The position numbers and the translations under genes were made by a program. From Acidobacteriota bacterium (GTDB lineage Bacteria > Acidobacteriota > Thermoanaerobaculia > Multivoradales > JBCCEF01), in contig JBCCHV010000014.1 in assembly GCA_039028635.1 (NCBI GenBank), positions 1 to 64,000 on the forward strand: 64,000 nt of DNA, in the 5' to 3' direction. The notes beneath the pieces are model-generated. The model did not search any database. It saw only the letters and a list, made by a program, of their open reading frames with translations, and was not told the origin of the DNA. Each line of letters starts with the position of its first letter. The first letter of the stretch is position 1. This document shows positions 45,102 through 52,817 of the stretch, piece by piece.

Positions 45102-46079
45102 ATGACCGACTCCCCCACCCTCGCCTCGGTTCGAGAAGCCCGCCAGAGAATTCGCGGTCTCGCCGTCGAGACACCGCTCAAACCCTCCTACCGCCTCGGC
45201 GAGCAGGTCGGGCGCCCGGTCTCCCTGAAGCTCGAGACTTGCCAGCCGACCGGCGCCTTCAAGATCCGGGGCGCCGCCAACGCGGTGCTCGAGCTGCCGC
45301 CGGAGGCTCGTCGCCGTGGCGTGGTGACGATGTCGAGCGGCAATCACGGCCAGGCGCTGGCCCAGGTCGCCCGGCACCTGGGAATTCCGGCGACCATCTG
45401 CGTCAGCCAGCAGGTGCCGGAGAACAAGGTCGAGGGGATTCGCCGCCGCGGCGCCGAGGTGCGCGTCGTCGGCAAAGATCAAGACGAAGCCACCGCCTTC
45501 GCCCTCGACCTGGCCGCCACCCAGGGCTCGACCTACATCTCCCCTTTCGACGAACCGGCGGTGATCGCGGGTCAGGGCACCATCGCTCTCGAAATCCTCG
45601 AGCAAGACCCGAAGATCGACACCATCGTCGTGCCGGTGAGCGGCGGCGGCCTGATGGGCGGCATCGCCCTGGCGGCCCGCGCCCTGCGCCCCGAGATCCG
45701 ATTGTTCGGCGTGTCTCAGGATCTGGGACCGGCGATGTACGACAGCATCGCAGCGGGAGAGATCGTCGACGTCGTCGAGGAACCCAGCCTCGCCGACGCC
45801 CTGCAAGGCGGCCTGCCGCGACCCAATCGCCACACCTTCGCCCTCTGTCGCGACCTGGTGGACGACATCGTCCTGCTCTCCGAAGAGGAGATCGCCCGCG
45901 CCATGGTCTACGCCTTCGTCGAAGAGCGGCTGGTGCTCGAAGGCGGCGGGGCAATCTGCCTCGGTGCCCTCCTCGAAGGCAAGCTCGAGGGCCGCCTGGG
46001 CCAGCACATCGCGGTCATCGTCAGCGGCGACAACGTCGACCCGAGAAAGCTCGCACGCCTCCTCGGCGCCGATTCCTGA
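45102..46079 (+). CDS. Threonine dehydratase-like PLP enzyme
   Basis: The 325-residue fold-type II PLP enzyme has the lysine motif QPTGAFKIRGAANAVLEL, MSSGNHGQALAQVARHLG, SPFDEPAVIAGQGTIALEI and the glycine loop VVPVSGGGLMGGIALAARAL. It has no C-terminal ACT regulatory domain, so it is a catabolic type, like TdcB, serine racemase, EutB or BhcB. The start is ATG 45102. It is divergent from the PAS-HTH regulator. Threonine/serine deamination or dehydration of a hydroxy amino acid are both possible. Confidence 0.9.
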   Translation: MTDSPTLASVREARQRIRGLAVETPLKPSYRLGEQVGRPVSLKLETCQPTGAFKIRGAANAVLELPPEARRRGVVTMSSGNHGQALAQVARHLGIPATICVSQQVPENKVEGIRRRGAEVRVVGKDQDEATAFALDLAATQGSTYISPFDEPAVIAGQGTIALEILEQDPKIDTIVVPVSGGGLMGGIALAARALRPEIRLFGVSQDLGPAMYDSIAAGEIVDVVEEPSLADALQGGLPRPNRHTFALCRDLVDDIVLLSEEEIARAMVYAFVEERLVLEGGGAICLGALLEGKLEGRLGQHIAVIVSGDNVDPRKLARLLGADS

Positions 46080-46136
46080 CACTCCTTCCTGCCGCAGTTC
46101 CTTCTCGTGGGCGCCCGCGCGCCGCGAGGCCCGCTG

Positions 46137-46341
46137 GCAGGCTGCTGAAAAAGTCGCATGGCGACTTATTCAGCGCCTGCTGTTTGTTTCAGGGGGGCTA
46201 AAGGCGCCCCCCTCAGGCGCACGCACATGTCGTGCGCCTTCACCCCCGACCTCGGCGGCTTTAGCCGCCGCCTCGCCCCTCGGGCTCGGGAACTCTTGAG
46301 GACCAAAGATGCGCCGAGTCAAGACTTGTTCAGCAACCTGC
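46137..46341 (-). mobile_element. MITE-like element containing structured repeat copy C
   Basis: Ends carry 19-bp inverted repeats: GCAGGCTGCTGAAAAAGTC at 46137-46155 and the complement of GCAGGTTGCTGAACAAGTC at 46323-46341, 17 of 19 matching. Inside, on the minus strand, lies copy C of the repeat found at 18.6-18.9 kb (core 46190-46287), with P2 as a perfect 9-bp stem (AGGCGCACG / CGTGCGCCT) and P3 GGGGGGC / GCCCCCC. A further hairpin AAGTCGC-ATG-GCGACTT sits at 46151-46167. No transposase is encoded. It fills most of the 499-bp gap between the dehydratase gene and the sigma-factor gene; the remaining 46342-46578 is AT-rich and probably regulatory. Confidence 0.6.
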
Positions 46342-46578
46342 TAGCTGACGGTCGGACCTTCGCGTCACCGGTCGACCAGGTCGACGGCCTGGCGTCGCCA
46401 ACTCATGTCAATTTTTCATCGAAAACGCAAAGAAACTTCTCGCCCCCTCGTTCCACATTTCTAAAGAAGCTTCGCTTAAGAAAATTCACAAGCTGCGCGA
46501 TGAAGACGTCACCCGGCCAGAACTTGCGATACCGCGCCCTACCGGCGCGATTCGATGGCTGCTGGGAGGACTGTCGCC

Positions 46579-48759
46579 GTGGACTCCGATCGCTCGACCC
46601 CTGCGCGTGGGGGGAACCACTGCCGCGGCGACCGAACGCGGCACCGATTCTCGCAGCTCTGGGAGGAGCACGGCAGCGAGATCTTCAAGCGTTGCCTGGG
46701 CTGGACCGGGGGCCGCCGGGACGACGCCGAGGAGGCCTTCAGCCGCGCGGCGATGACCGCTTTCCAGAACTTCCCGCGCCAACCCGAAGCCCTGACCAGC
46801 GCTCGCGGCTGGCTGCTCCGCATCGCCTACAACACCTGCATGGACCTGCACCGCGAGCGGCGGCGCAGCCGAGTCAGCTTTCAGGAAGATCTCGACGCGC
46901 TCCCCAGCCGCACCCTCGGCGCGCCCCGGCGCAACCCCGAGCGCCTGGCCCTCGATGCCGAGATGCAGCGCGTTCTCCTCGAGCACCTCGCTGCGCTGCC
47001 CGCCCGGCTGCGCGAGCCCATGGAGCTGCACTTCCTCCATGGGGTGCGCTACCGACAGATCGCCGAGCGCCTGGCGATCACCGAGGTCAACGTGCGCAAG
47101 CGGATTCAGCATGGACGCCAGATCCTGCGTCGCGGAATCGAGCGTTACCGCGATGGAGACAGCGCACCGCCACCCGCGGCCAGCGCCCGAAAGTCTCCCC
47201 CGGCGCTCCGGCTGGAGACCCGAACGCCGGCCCAGGTCCGCCTGCCGACGGGAGTCGAACGGGACGTCGAGCTGCCCTGTTTCGCGGTTCCGGCGTCGAG
47301 CACCGAGGCCCGCGTGCGCAATCTCGAACGCTACATCGCACGCCACCCCCGGGGCTGGAAACGGCGCCTCGAACTCGCCCGCACCCTGCGTTCCCGGGGC
47401 GACCTCGAGGCCGCCCTCGGCCACTACCGGGCGGTGGTGGAACGCGATGCCGTGCCGGCCGCGGTCTGGATCGAGCTCGGTTCGACCTTGAGCTCGCTGG
47501 GGGAGCATGACGCCTGTCGAGCAACCTACCGCCGCGCTCTCCAGCGCCAGCATAGGCAAGACCTGGCCAGTCACCTGCGTGCCCTATTGGCGGGAGCCGA
47601 GGGGCAGTGGGAGGAGGCTCTCGGCTCCTTCCGCCAGGCCCAGTCGCAGAACGGCCGCAACCCCACTCACGGTCTGACCCTGGCGGCGACGGCCCTCGAG
47701 CTCGGTCGCCTGTCGGACGCCGCCGAAGCCCTCGCCGGCGTCCTTCCGCTGGCCGCTGACCAGCCGACGGCGCTGATCACCGCTCACGATCTCGCCATCG
47801 CCCTGGGCCGCGAGCGCGCCGCCCGTCGCCACCTCGCGGCGGCCTATGAGCAGGCCCCTGCCGACCACGCCGTCCTCGAGCGCCTCCTGCGCCACCGCGC
47901 CGCCGGCCGCCAGGCCGCCGAGGGCGAGACCTTCCGACTGCTCGAAGCGCTCCGCGCCGCCGCGCCAGACCGCGCCGAAACGGTCGGCATCGAGGCCCGC
48001 CTGCTGGTCGCCCGCGGCTACTGGCACGATGGCCTGCGCTCGATGGCCGAGTTCGTCGATCGCCGACCGCACCACGCCCGCGGCTGGAGTCTGCTGGCGC
48101 AGCTCCTGGCCAATACCGGCAACCATCGCGTCGCGGCCCAGGCCGCCGCCACCGCCTGTCAGCTCGATCCAGAGGATCGGCGCGCCGCCCGCAAAGGCTG
48201 GAAGATCCTCGATCGAGCCGGCCAGGATGAGCTCGCCGATCACCTGCTAGCGAAACTGCTGCGCGACAACGTCCAGGATGCCTTTCTCCTGCGCGACCTC
48301 CTCGAGCACCGCGCCGCCGATCCTCCGGAGGCTGGCGATCTACCGAAGCTGTGGGAACTGCTGCCGACGGAGCCGGGGGCCTGGTTCGCGTGCGCTCGCC
48401 GACAGCTCCTTCGGCGCCGCTGGACGCTGGCCCTCGACGCCTTCCATCAAGGCTGGCAACGGCTGCCATCGAATGACGCCTTCGGGTTGTCGGCGGCGGC
48501 CGCCCTCGACGCCGCCTTCGCGGCTCGCAAGCTGGATGACCGCTGCGCCGCCCAGGGTTGGTTCCAGCGGGCGGTCGATCACAGCACCCACCTGGGAGAA
48601 ACCCAACCCGCTCACGGTCTCGCCCTCCAGGGCCTCGCCCTGCAGCAACTCGACTTCGCCGGCGCCGCCCGCCGAGCCCTGCAGGCGGCGCTGCGCTGCG
48701 GCCTGCTCTTCCCGCTGCGTGAGACGGCTCGCTGGGCGCTCCGCCAGACCGGATCCTGA
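46579..48759 (+). CDS. ECF-like sigma factor fused to a TPR-rich domain
   Basis: The protein (about 726 aa) opens with sigma region 2 (FSQLWEEHGSEIFKRCLGWT, RGWLLRIAYNTCMDLHRERR) and region 4 (LPARLREPMELHFLHGVRYR, ITEVNVRKRIQHGRQILRRG). From about residue 260 it is a solenoid of TPR-like helical pairs (ARTLRSRGDLEAALGHYRAV; GSTLSSLGEHDACRATYRRA; LLAQLLANTGNHRVAAQAAA). GTG 46579 follows GGGAGGA at good spacing; an in-frame ATG at 46555 is the alternative. It directly precedes five RebB-family genes and is their likely transcription factor, with the TPR part sensing or binding a partner. That role is inference. Confidence 0.85.
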   Translation: MDSDRSTPARGGNHCRGDRTRHRFSQLWEEHGSEIFKRCLGWTGGRRDDAEEAFSRAAMTAFQNFPRQPEALTSARGWLLRIAYNTCMDLHRERRRSRVSFQEDLDALPSRTLGAPRRNPERLALDAEMQRVLLEHLAALPARLREPMELHFLHGVRYRQIAERLAITEVNVRKRIQHGRQILRRGIERYRDGDSAPPPAASARKSPPALRLETRTPAQVRLPTGVERDVELPCFAVPASSTEARVRNLERYIARHPRGWKRRLELARTLRSRGDLEAALGHYRAVVERDAVPAAVWIELGSTLSSLGEHDACRATYRRALQRQHRQDLASHLRALLAGAEGQWEEALGSFRQAQSQNGRNPTHGLTLAATALELGRLSDAAEALAGVLPLAADQPTALITAHDLAIALGRERAARRHLAAAYEQAPADHAVLERLLRHRAAGRQAAEGETFRLLEALRAAAPDRAETVGIEARLLVARGYWHDGLRSMAEFVDRRPHHARGWSLLAQLLANTGNHRVAAQAAATACQLDPEDRRAARKGWKILDRAGQDELADHLLAKLLRDNVQDAFLLRDLLEHRAADPPEAGDLPKLWELLPTEPGAWFACARRQLLRRRWTLALDAFHQGWQRLPSNDAFGLSAAAALDAAFAARKLDDRCAAQGWFQRAVDHSTHLGETQPAHGLALQGLALQQLDFAGAARRALQAALRCGLLFPLRETARWALRQTGS

Positions 48760-48877
48760 GGGCCTCCGCAGGAGCGACCGAGAAGCAAATTCACAGCCCC
48801 CGGAGAGCGGTCGTCTTCCGATGCGAAAACCGGTGCCGGTGACAGCCGGACCACGACCCTGAGAAGGAGAACGAACT

Positions 48878-49246
48878 ATGGCGGACCCCACTCTCGTCAA
48901 CGGCCAGATCACCGACGCCGTCACCCAGAGCAACGTCAAGATCCTCGGCGAGGCTCCCGGCGAAGCGCTGGCGATGGTCTACCAGGTGATGGGCCACTCG
49001 GTCGGCATCGGCATGCAAAATGCCGTCACTGCCCAGCAGCAGATGACCACCCTCAGCCAGGCGGCCACCACCCAAGGCATCAACCTGCTGTTCAGCATGG
49101 ATCCGGCCGCCGCCTCGGTCAGCACTCAGGAGCTGCTGAGCAGCAACTCCCTCGCCACCCTGTTGGCCGAGCTGCAATCGGCCCTGTCCTTCAATCAACA
49201 GGCGGCGAAGACCGCCCAGTCCACACCAATCGCTCCGGTTCGCTGA
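48878..49246 (+). CDS. RebB-family R-body protein 1
   Basis: The 122-residue protein has the RebB signature: LVNGQITDAVTQSNVKILGE, then APGEALAMVYQVMGHSVGIG and MQNAVTAQQQMTTLSQAATT. In Caedibacter, Reb proteins polymerise into coiled proteinaceous ribbons (R-bodies) that unroll abruptly and help kill sensitive hosts. It has no signal peptide, as expected for cytoplasmic assembly. ATG 48878 follows GAGAAGGAG. A C-terminal segment of about 45 residues (SMDPAAASVSTQELLSSNSL) is extra relative to short RebB proteins. First of five tandem paralogues. Confidence 0.88.
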   Translation: MADPTLVNGQITDAVTQSNVKILGEAPGEALAMVYQVMGHSVGIGMQNAVTAQQQMTTLSQAATTQGINLLFSMDPAAASVSTQELLSSNSLATLLAELQSALSFNQQAAKTAQSTPIAPVR

Positions 49247-49359
49247 GCGACTTTCGAACGGCTCGAGAACTGATTCCATGTTTCACAACCGATTTCACAA
49301 CCGCGGGCCCGGAGGCGTGACTCCGGCTCCCTCAACCTCCATCGACAAGGAGAAAAACC

Positions 49360-49719
49360 ATGGCTGATCCCACCCTCGTCAACGGCCAGATCACCGATGC
49401 CGTCACCCAGACCAACGTCAAGATCCTCGGCGAGGCTCCCGGCGAAGCGCTGGCGATGGTCTACCAGGTGATGGCTCACACCGTCGGCATCGGCATGCAG
49501 AACGCCGCCTCGGCGCAGCAGCAGATGACCACTCTGAGCTCCGCCGCTACCACCCAGGGCGTCAACCTGCTGTTCACGATGGATCCGGCCTCGGCCTCGG
49601 TGAGCACCCAGGAGCTGTTGACCGGTAACTCCCTCGCCCAGGAGCTGGCATCCCTCAACGCCACCCTGAGCAGCAACCAGCAGGCGGCGAAGACCGCCCA
49701 GAGCACCCCCACCGGCTAG
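49360..49719 (+). CDS. RebB-family R-body protein 2
   Basis: This 119-residue paralogue is nearly identical to the first in its N-terminal half (GQITDAVTQTNVKILGEAPG) and shares a 62-bp stretch of identical DNA with it. The middle segment MAHTVGIGMQNAASAQQQM is shared with paralogue 3. ATG 49360 follows AAGGAGAAAAACC. The C-terminal part is again Ser/Thr/Ala-rich helix (SVSTQELLTGNSLAQELASL). It is probably a structural ribbon subunit. Confidence 0.88.
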   Translation: MADPTLVNGQITDAVTQTNVKILGEAPGEALAMVYQVMAHTVGIGMQNAASAQQQMTTLSSAATTQGVNLLFTMDPASASVSTQELLTGNSLAQELASLNATLSSNQQAAKTAQSTPTG

Positions 49720-49752
49720 TCCCTACCGCTTTCAACCACGGAGATCTGATTC

Positions 49753-50172
49753 ATGGCTGATCCCACCCTCGTCAATGGCCAAATCACCGATGCGGCCACC
49801 CAAACCAACGTCAAGATTCTGGGAGAGTCGCCGGGGCAAGCCCTCGGTACCGTCTACCAGGTGATGGCTCACACCGTCGGCATCGGCATGCAGAACGCCG
49901 TCGCCGCCCAGCAGCAGCAGACCACCCTCAGCGGAGCCACCGCCACCCAGGGAATCAACCTGTTGTTCACGATGGATCCGGCTTCGGCGGCGGTCAGCAC
50001 TCAAAATCTGCTGACCGGCAATGCCCTCGCCTCGTCCCTCTCCGAGCTCAGTGCGTCGCTGGCAAGCAACCAGCAGATCGTCAAGACGGCGCAGAGCACT
50101 CCGAGCGCGTCCTCGAACACGATTCCGGGAGCCGGCCAGCCGCCGCAGCAGCCGCTGCAGCCGGCGGGCTAG
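49753..50172 (+). CDS. RebB-family R-body protein 3
   Basis: The longest paralogue (139 aa) has NGQITDAATQTNVKILGESP and VMAHTVGIGMQNAVAAQQQQ, then a C-terminal tail that is Pro/Gln-rich (SSNTIPGAGQPPQQPLQPAG). The tail is unique among the five and could be flexible or bind another component. ATG 49753 follows ACGGAGATC, 33 bp after the previous stop. Confidence 0.88.
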   Translation: MADPTLVNGQITDAATQTNVKILGESPGQALGTVYQVMAHTVGIGMQNAVAAQQQQTTLSGATATQGINLLFTMDPASAAVSTQNLLTGNALASSLSELSASLASNQQIVKTAQSTPSASSNTIPGAGQPPQQPLQPAG

Positions 50173-50296
50173 GGCGATGAGGGTCTGACCCCGCCGCGCT
50201 CTCGAACCGCGGTCCTGACGCCGCCCGCGATCTCGGGCCTCCCACCAGAAGCCCGAGATCGCGGCCCGGCGTGATTCACCAGAGCGGAGACTTCCG

Positions 50297-50521
50297 ATGC
50301 CTGATCGAGTCAACGAGCAAATAACCGACGCCGTCACCCAGACCAACGTCAAGGTCCTCGCCGAGGCTCCGGCCGAGGCCATGGGCATGATCTACCAGGT
50401 CCTGGGACAGACCATCGGCCTGACGATGCAGAACGGCGCCAGCGCCCAGCAGAACATGCAGACCGTCGCTGCCGCGGCCACCGCCAAGGCGGTCGAGAAG
50501 ATCATGGCGGGCACTGCCTAA
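50297..50521 (+). CDS. RebB-family R-body protein 4, short form
   Basis: At 74 residues this is close to the minimal RebB core: RVNEQITDAVTQTNVKVLAE, APAEAMGMIYQVLGQTIGLT and MQNGASAQQNMQTVAAAATA. It lacks the C-terminal extension of paralogues 1-3, and so best matches classical small RebB proteins. ATG 50297 follows GCGGAGAC. Confidence 0.85.
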   Translation: MPDRVNEQITDAVTQTNVKVLAEAPAEAMGMIYQVLGQTIGLTMQNGASAQQNMQTVAAAATAKAVEKIMAGTA

Positions 50522-50557
50522 GAACGGCCGGCGATCCGCCGAAGAAGGAGAACCAGC

Positions 50558-50926
50558 ATGCCGCAGGATCCCCCTCAGAAGGTCAACCCCCAGATCGTCG
50601 ACGCCGTCGAGACCACCAACGCCATCGTCCTCTCGAAGGCCGCCACCATGGGCATGGGGGCGGTTTCGCAACAGATCGCCCAGGCCGTCGGCCTGGCAGT
50701 CCAGGACAGTGTCGATCACCTCCAAAACGCCCTGACCTTGGACAGCGCCGTGTCCGGCCAGGCCCTCGCCATCATCCTGGCCGATCCGGAGAAGATTCCT
50801 CAGGCGGAGCTGGCGCTGCAGAAGGCCAACCAGGTGGTCCAGGACAGCATCCAGGACGTCGAGGAGATTGGCAAAGCGGTGGCTTCCGTGCTGAGCGATC
50901 TGTCGAGCGCGGTCTCCTCACCTTGA
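50558..50926 (+). CDS. RebB-like protein 5, divergent
   Basis: The 122-residue protein keeps the pattern (KVNPQIVDAVETTNAIVLSK, then MGMGAVSQQIAQAVGLAVQD) but diverges after that, ending in a helical segment (ANQVVQDSIQDVEEIGKAVA). Acidic Asp/Glu content is higher than in the other paralogues. It may be an assembly or end-capping partner rather than a main ribbon subunit; this is a guess. ATG 50558 follows AAGGAG. Confidence 0.75.
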   Translation: MPQDPPQKVNPQIVDAVETTNAIVLSKAATMGMGAVSQQIAQAVGLAVQDSVDHLQNALTLDSAVSGQALAIILADPEKIPQAELALQKANQVVQDSIQDVEEIGKAVASVLSDLSSAVSSP

Positions 50927-51303
50927 GCCGCGGAGCCGCTTCGGCTCGAAACGTCCCGTCCCCGCCCTCCGGCGCACCCCACTCCTCCGGCGACCGGTGG
51001 TCCGCCATCTCCGCGCCCGGGCACCGAGCTCGGGGCGCTCGTCCCCTCAGGCCCCCCGCAGACCACCGCCCTCGAGGCTTCGGACCTCCCGACCCTCGCC
51101 GGGCCCTGCCTCGCCAGATCGATCCGACACCGCGCCGCGCCGTCCTCGGCAAGCCGCCTCTTCGACTGGTGTGGACGACGCCCCGCCGGGCAGATGATAA
51201 AAATCGGGTCTGAGCTGCCCGCAAGAGTGCTCCCGAGAGGAACAAAAAAACCGAAGAAGCCGCACCCGACTCCTTCGGCCACCACCCCCTCGGGGCAGGT
51301 TTC
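50927..51303. other. Convergent spacer after the reb genes
   Basis: This 377-bp stretch lies between the convergent reb operon and the minus-strand gene at 51304. It holds a minus-strand terminator (51244-51279). No real gene is evident; the short frames here are shadows of GC-rich sequence. No clear plus-strand terminator for the reb genes was found. Confidence 0.5.
51244..51279 (-). terminator. Rho-independent terminator for the minus-strand genes
   Basis: On the minus strand GCCGAAG pairs with CTTCGGT across a GC-rich loop, followed by a run of seven T. It lies 25 bp after the stop of the gene at 51304-51789. Confidence 0.75.
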
Positions 51304-51789
51304 TCAGCGACGACGCCCGGCAGGCTCCTCGAGGTTGCTGACGTCATTCGCCGGCTCCTGGTCTCCGCCCTCGGCATCTTCTTCCTGCCACTGCAGCACG
51401 ATACTGCCGATGATGAAGTTGGAAGGCAGGGTCGGACTGGCCTTGATCTCGAGGGAGTTGGTTCCCTGCTGCAGTACCGGCGCTGAGAAAACCGTCAGCC
51501 AGCTATTCCAGCCGGTGGCCGCCGGGATGGTCAGACCCTCGAGGGCCTGGCCGTTGATCATCACCTGGCTGGAGCTGTCGGAAACGCCCCAGAACTGGCC
51601 GAGCAGAAACGCCTGATTGAGGTTGGCCTCGGTGGCGGCGTCGTAGATGGTGGGATTGCCCACGATCTCGAAGGTCTTGCGCGACGAGGTTTCTCCCTCG
51701 AATTTCGCCCACGGCACATCGAGGCGCCCGGCCTCCGAACCGAGCTGTTCGAAGAACTCCAGGATGGTGAAGTTGAGCCCATCGGCCAT
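51304..51789 (-). CDS. Small beta-rich protein of the R-body locus (DUF7383-like)
   Basis: The 161-residue protein starts at ATG 51789 behind AAGGAG. Features: FFEQLGSEAGRLDVPWAKFE, VMINGQALEGLTIPAATGWN and VLQQGTNSLEIKASPTLPSN, then IVLQWQEE and a charged disordered tail. The pattern (DVPWA...INGxxLxG...GTNxxxI...VxxW) recalls proteins labelled DUF7383, from memory and unchecked. It looks like a jelly-roll or beta-sandwich binding domain. It is in the same strand block as the following helical gene and divergent from it in no sense; both face away from the small plus-strand genes. A role in R-body assembly or packaging is possible. Confidence 0.7.
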   Translation of the reverse strand: MADGLNFTILEFFEQLGSEAGRLDVPWAKFEGETSSRKTFEIVGNPTIYDAATEANLNQAFLLGQFWGVSDSSSQVMINGQALEGLTIPAATGWNSWLTVFSAPVLQQGTNSLEIKASPTLPSNFIIGSIVLQWQEEDAEGGDQEPANDVSNLEEPAGRRR

Positions 51790-51889
51790 CGCATTCTCCT
51801 TGCCGGGAGCCTGATCAACTCCCGAGCTGTCGATTGAGGGTGAGCGTTCAGGTGGCCGATCGGCCACCTCGCCGACCCCAGGGCGGCGA

Positions 51890-52255
51890 TCAGTCGCCGG
51901 CGGGACGGAGGGAGCCCGAGATCTCGCGCAGGTTGTCACCGGCGACGCCGAGATCGAGGCGGGAATGGGAAAGGATGCCTTCCGCCAGCTCGAGTCCCTG
52001 CAGGCCTTTGGCGACCGCCATCTGAGCCTGGAGGATGCCGATCTGACTGCGGAAGGACGGTCCCCCGGCATCGGATAGCTGCTGCAGCCAGAGCTGGGCG
52101 CGCTGCGCCTGCTCGAGAGTCTGCCGAGCCGCGTCCCGAGCCGCGCGCAGAGCGAGCAACGCCTCGTCGGCGTGATGCTCGACCTGCTGCGCCGCTTCGA
52201 GCGCCTCGTTGGCGCAAAGCTCGAGATCGCGAATGGGTGCTGCCGGGTCCGACAT
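51890..52255 (-). CDS. Small helical protein of the R-body locus
   Basis: This 121-residue protein starts at ATG 52255 behind AAAGGA. It is almost all helix and Ala/Gln/Leu-rich: CANEALEAAQQVEHHADEAL, then LRAARDAARQTLEQAQRAQL, and a second helical half (IGILQAQMAVAKGLQGLELA). It looks like a coiled-coil bundle, not a recognised family. It sits 100 bp upstream of the DUF7383-like gene and is probably co-transcribed. Reb proteins are also helical and Ala/Gln-rich, so an interaction is plausible. Confidence 0.68.
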   Translation of the reverse strand: MSDPAAPIRDLELCANEALEAAQQVEHHADEALLALRAARDAARQTLEQAQRAQLWLQQLSDAGGPSFRSQIGILQAQMAVAKGLQGLELAEGILSHSRLDLGVAGDNLREISGSLRPAGD

Positions 52256-52436
52256 CTGGATTCCTTTCTCTCTCCGTCCCCCGCAAAGACGGCCGATCGA
52301 CCGTTCCGTGAAGCTTGCGACGCGACCTCGCGGGCGAGTGCAGCGGCGCTCCCCGCGGCCGATCCCGGGATCCCGCTGCCGAGGACGCGGCGGCGACAAA
52401 TTCACCGCCGGCGCGCGGCGCCGTTCTGTGTTCGAG

Positions 52437-52685
52437 ATGGTCAGGCCGGGAAGATGCTTCGACGGCACCACGGTGATCTGCGGCGCGAGCGGCGCGCGCT
52501 GCCTGTGGAACGTTCGCGCCCTGATCCACCACCCTCCTGCCGTGGTCGAGATCCACCAGACGGCCGAATCCCGCGCCCTCGCCCCCCTGACCGAGGGCCG
52601 CACCTACGTCTTGCTCGCCACCGGCCTCAACCTCCAGGCCCGCTACCTCGGCCGCCAGCAAGGACTTCGCCTGTTCGAGGTTTGA
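52437..52685 (+). CDS. Small protein, unknown
   Basis: An 82-codon frame from ATG 52437 (GTG 52428 also possible) encodes a plausible folded protein: CFDGTTVICGASGARCLWNV, then PPAVVEIHQTAESRALAPLT and TYVLLATGLNLQARYLG. Three cysteines are present. No ribosome site is strong, and a minus-strand frame overlaps it, so reality is uncertain. It lies in the divergent spacer region between the helical gene and the gene at 52818. Confidence 0.42.
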   Translation: MVRPGRCFDGTTVICGASGARCLWNVRALIHHPPAVVEIHQTAESRALAPLTEGRTYVLLATGLNLQARYLGRQQGLRLFEV

Positions 52686-52817
52686 CCGGGCAACCTTTCA
52701 CAGGCGCTCACCGCCCACCGTCTGACCTCTCGAAGCATCGCGACACGAGACCGCTGGCCGCCAGCGCTGGCCGGGCAGCCGGTCACCACCAGCCACCCAC
52801 TTCCCAGGAGGGTTCCC

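Noticed and set aside
46137-46341. Target-site duplication of the MITE-like element
   Set aside because: Flanking bases do not show a clear direct repeat, so insertion cannot be proven from this window.
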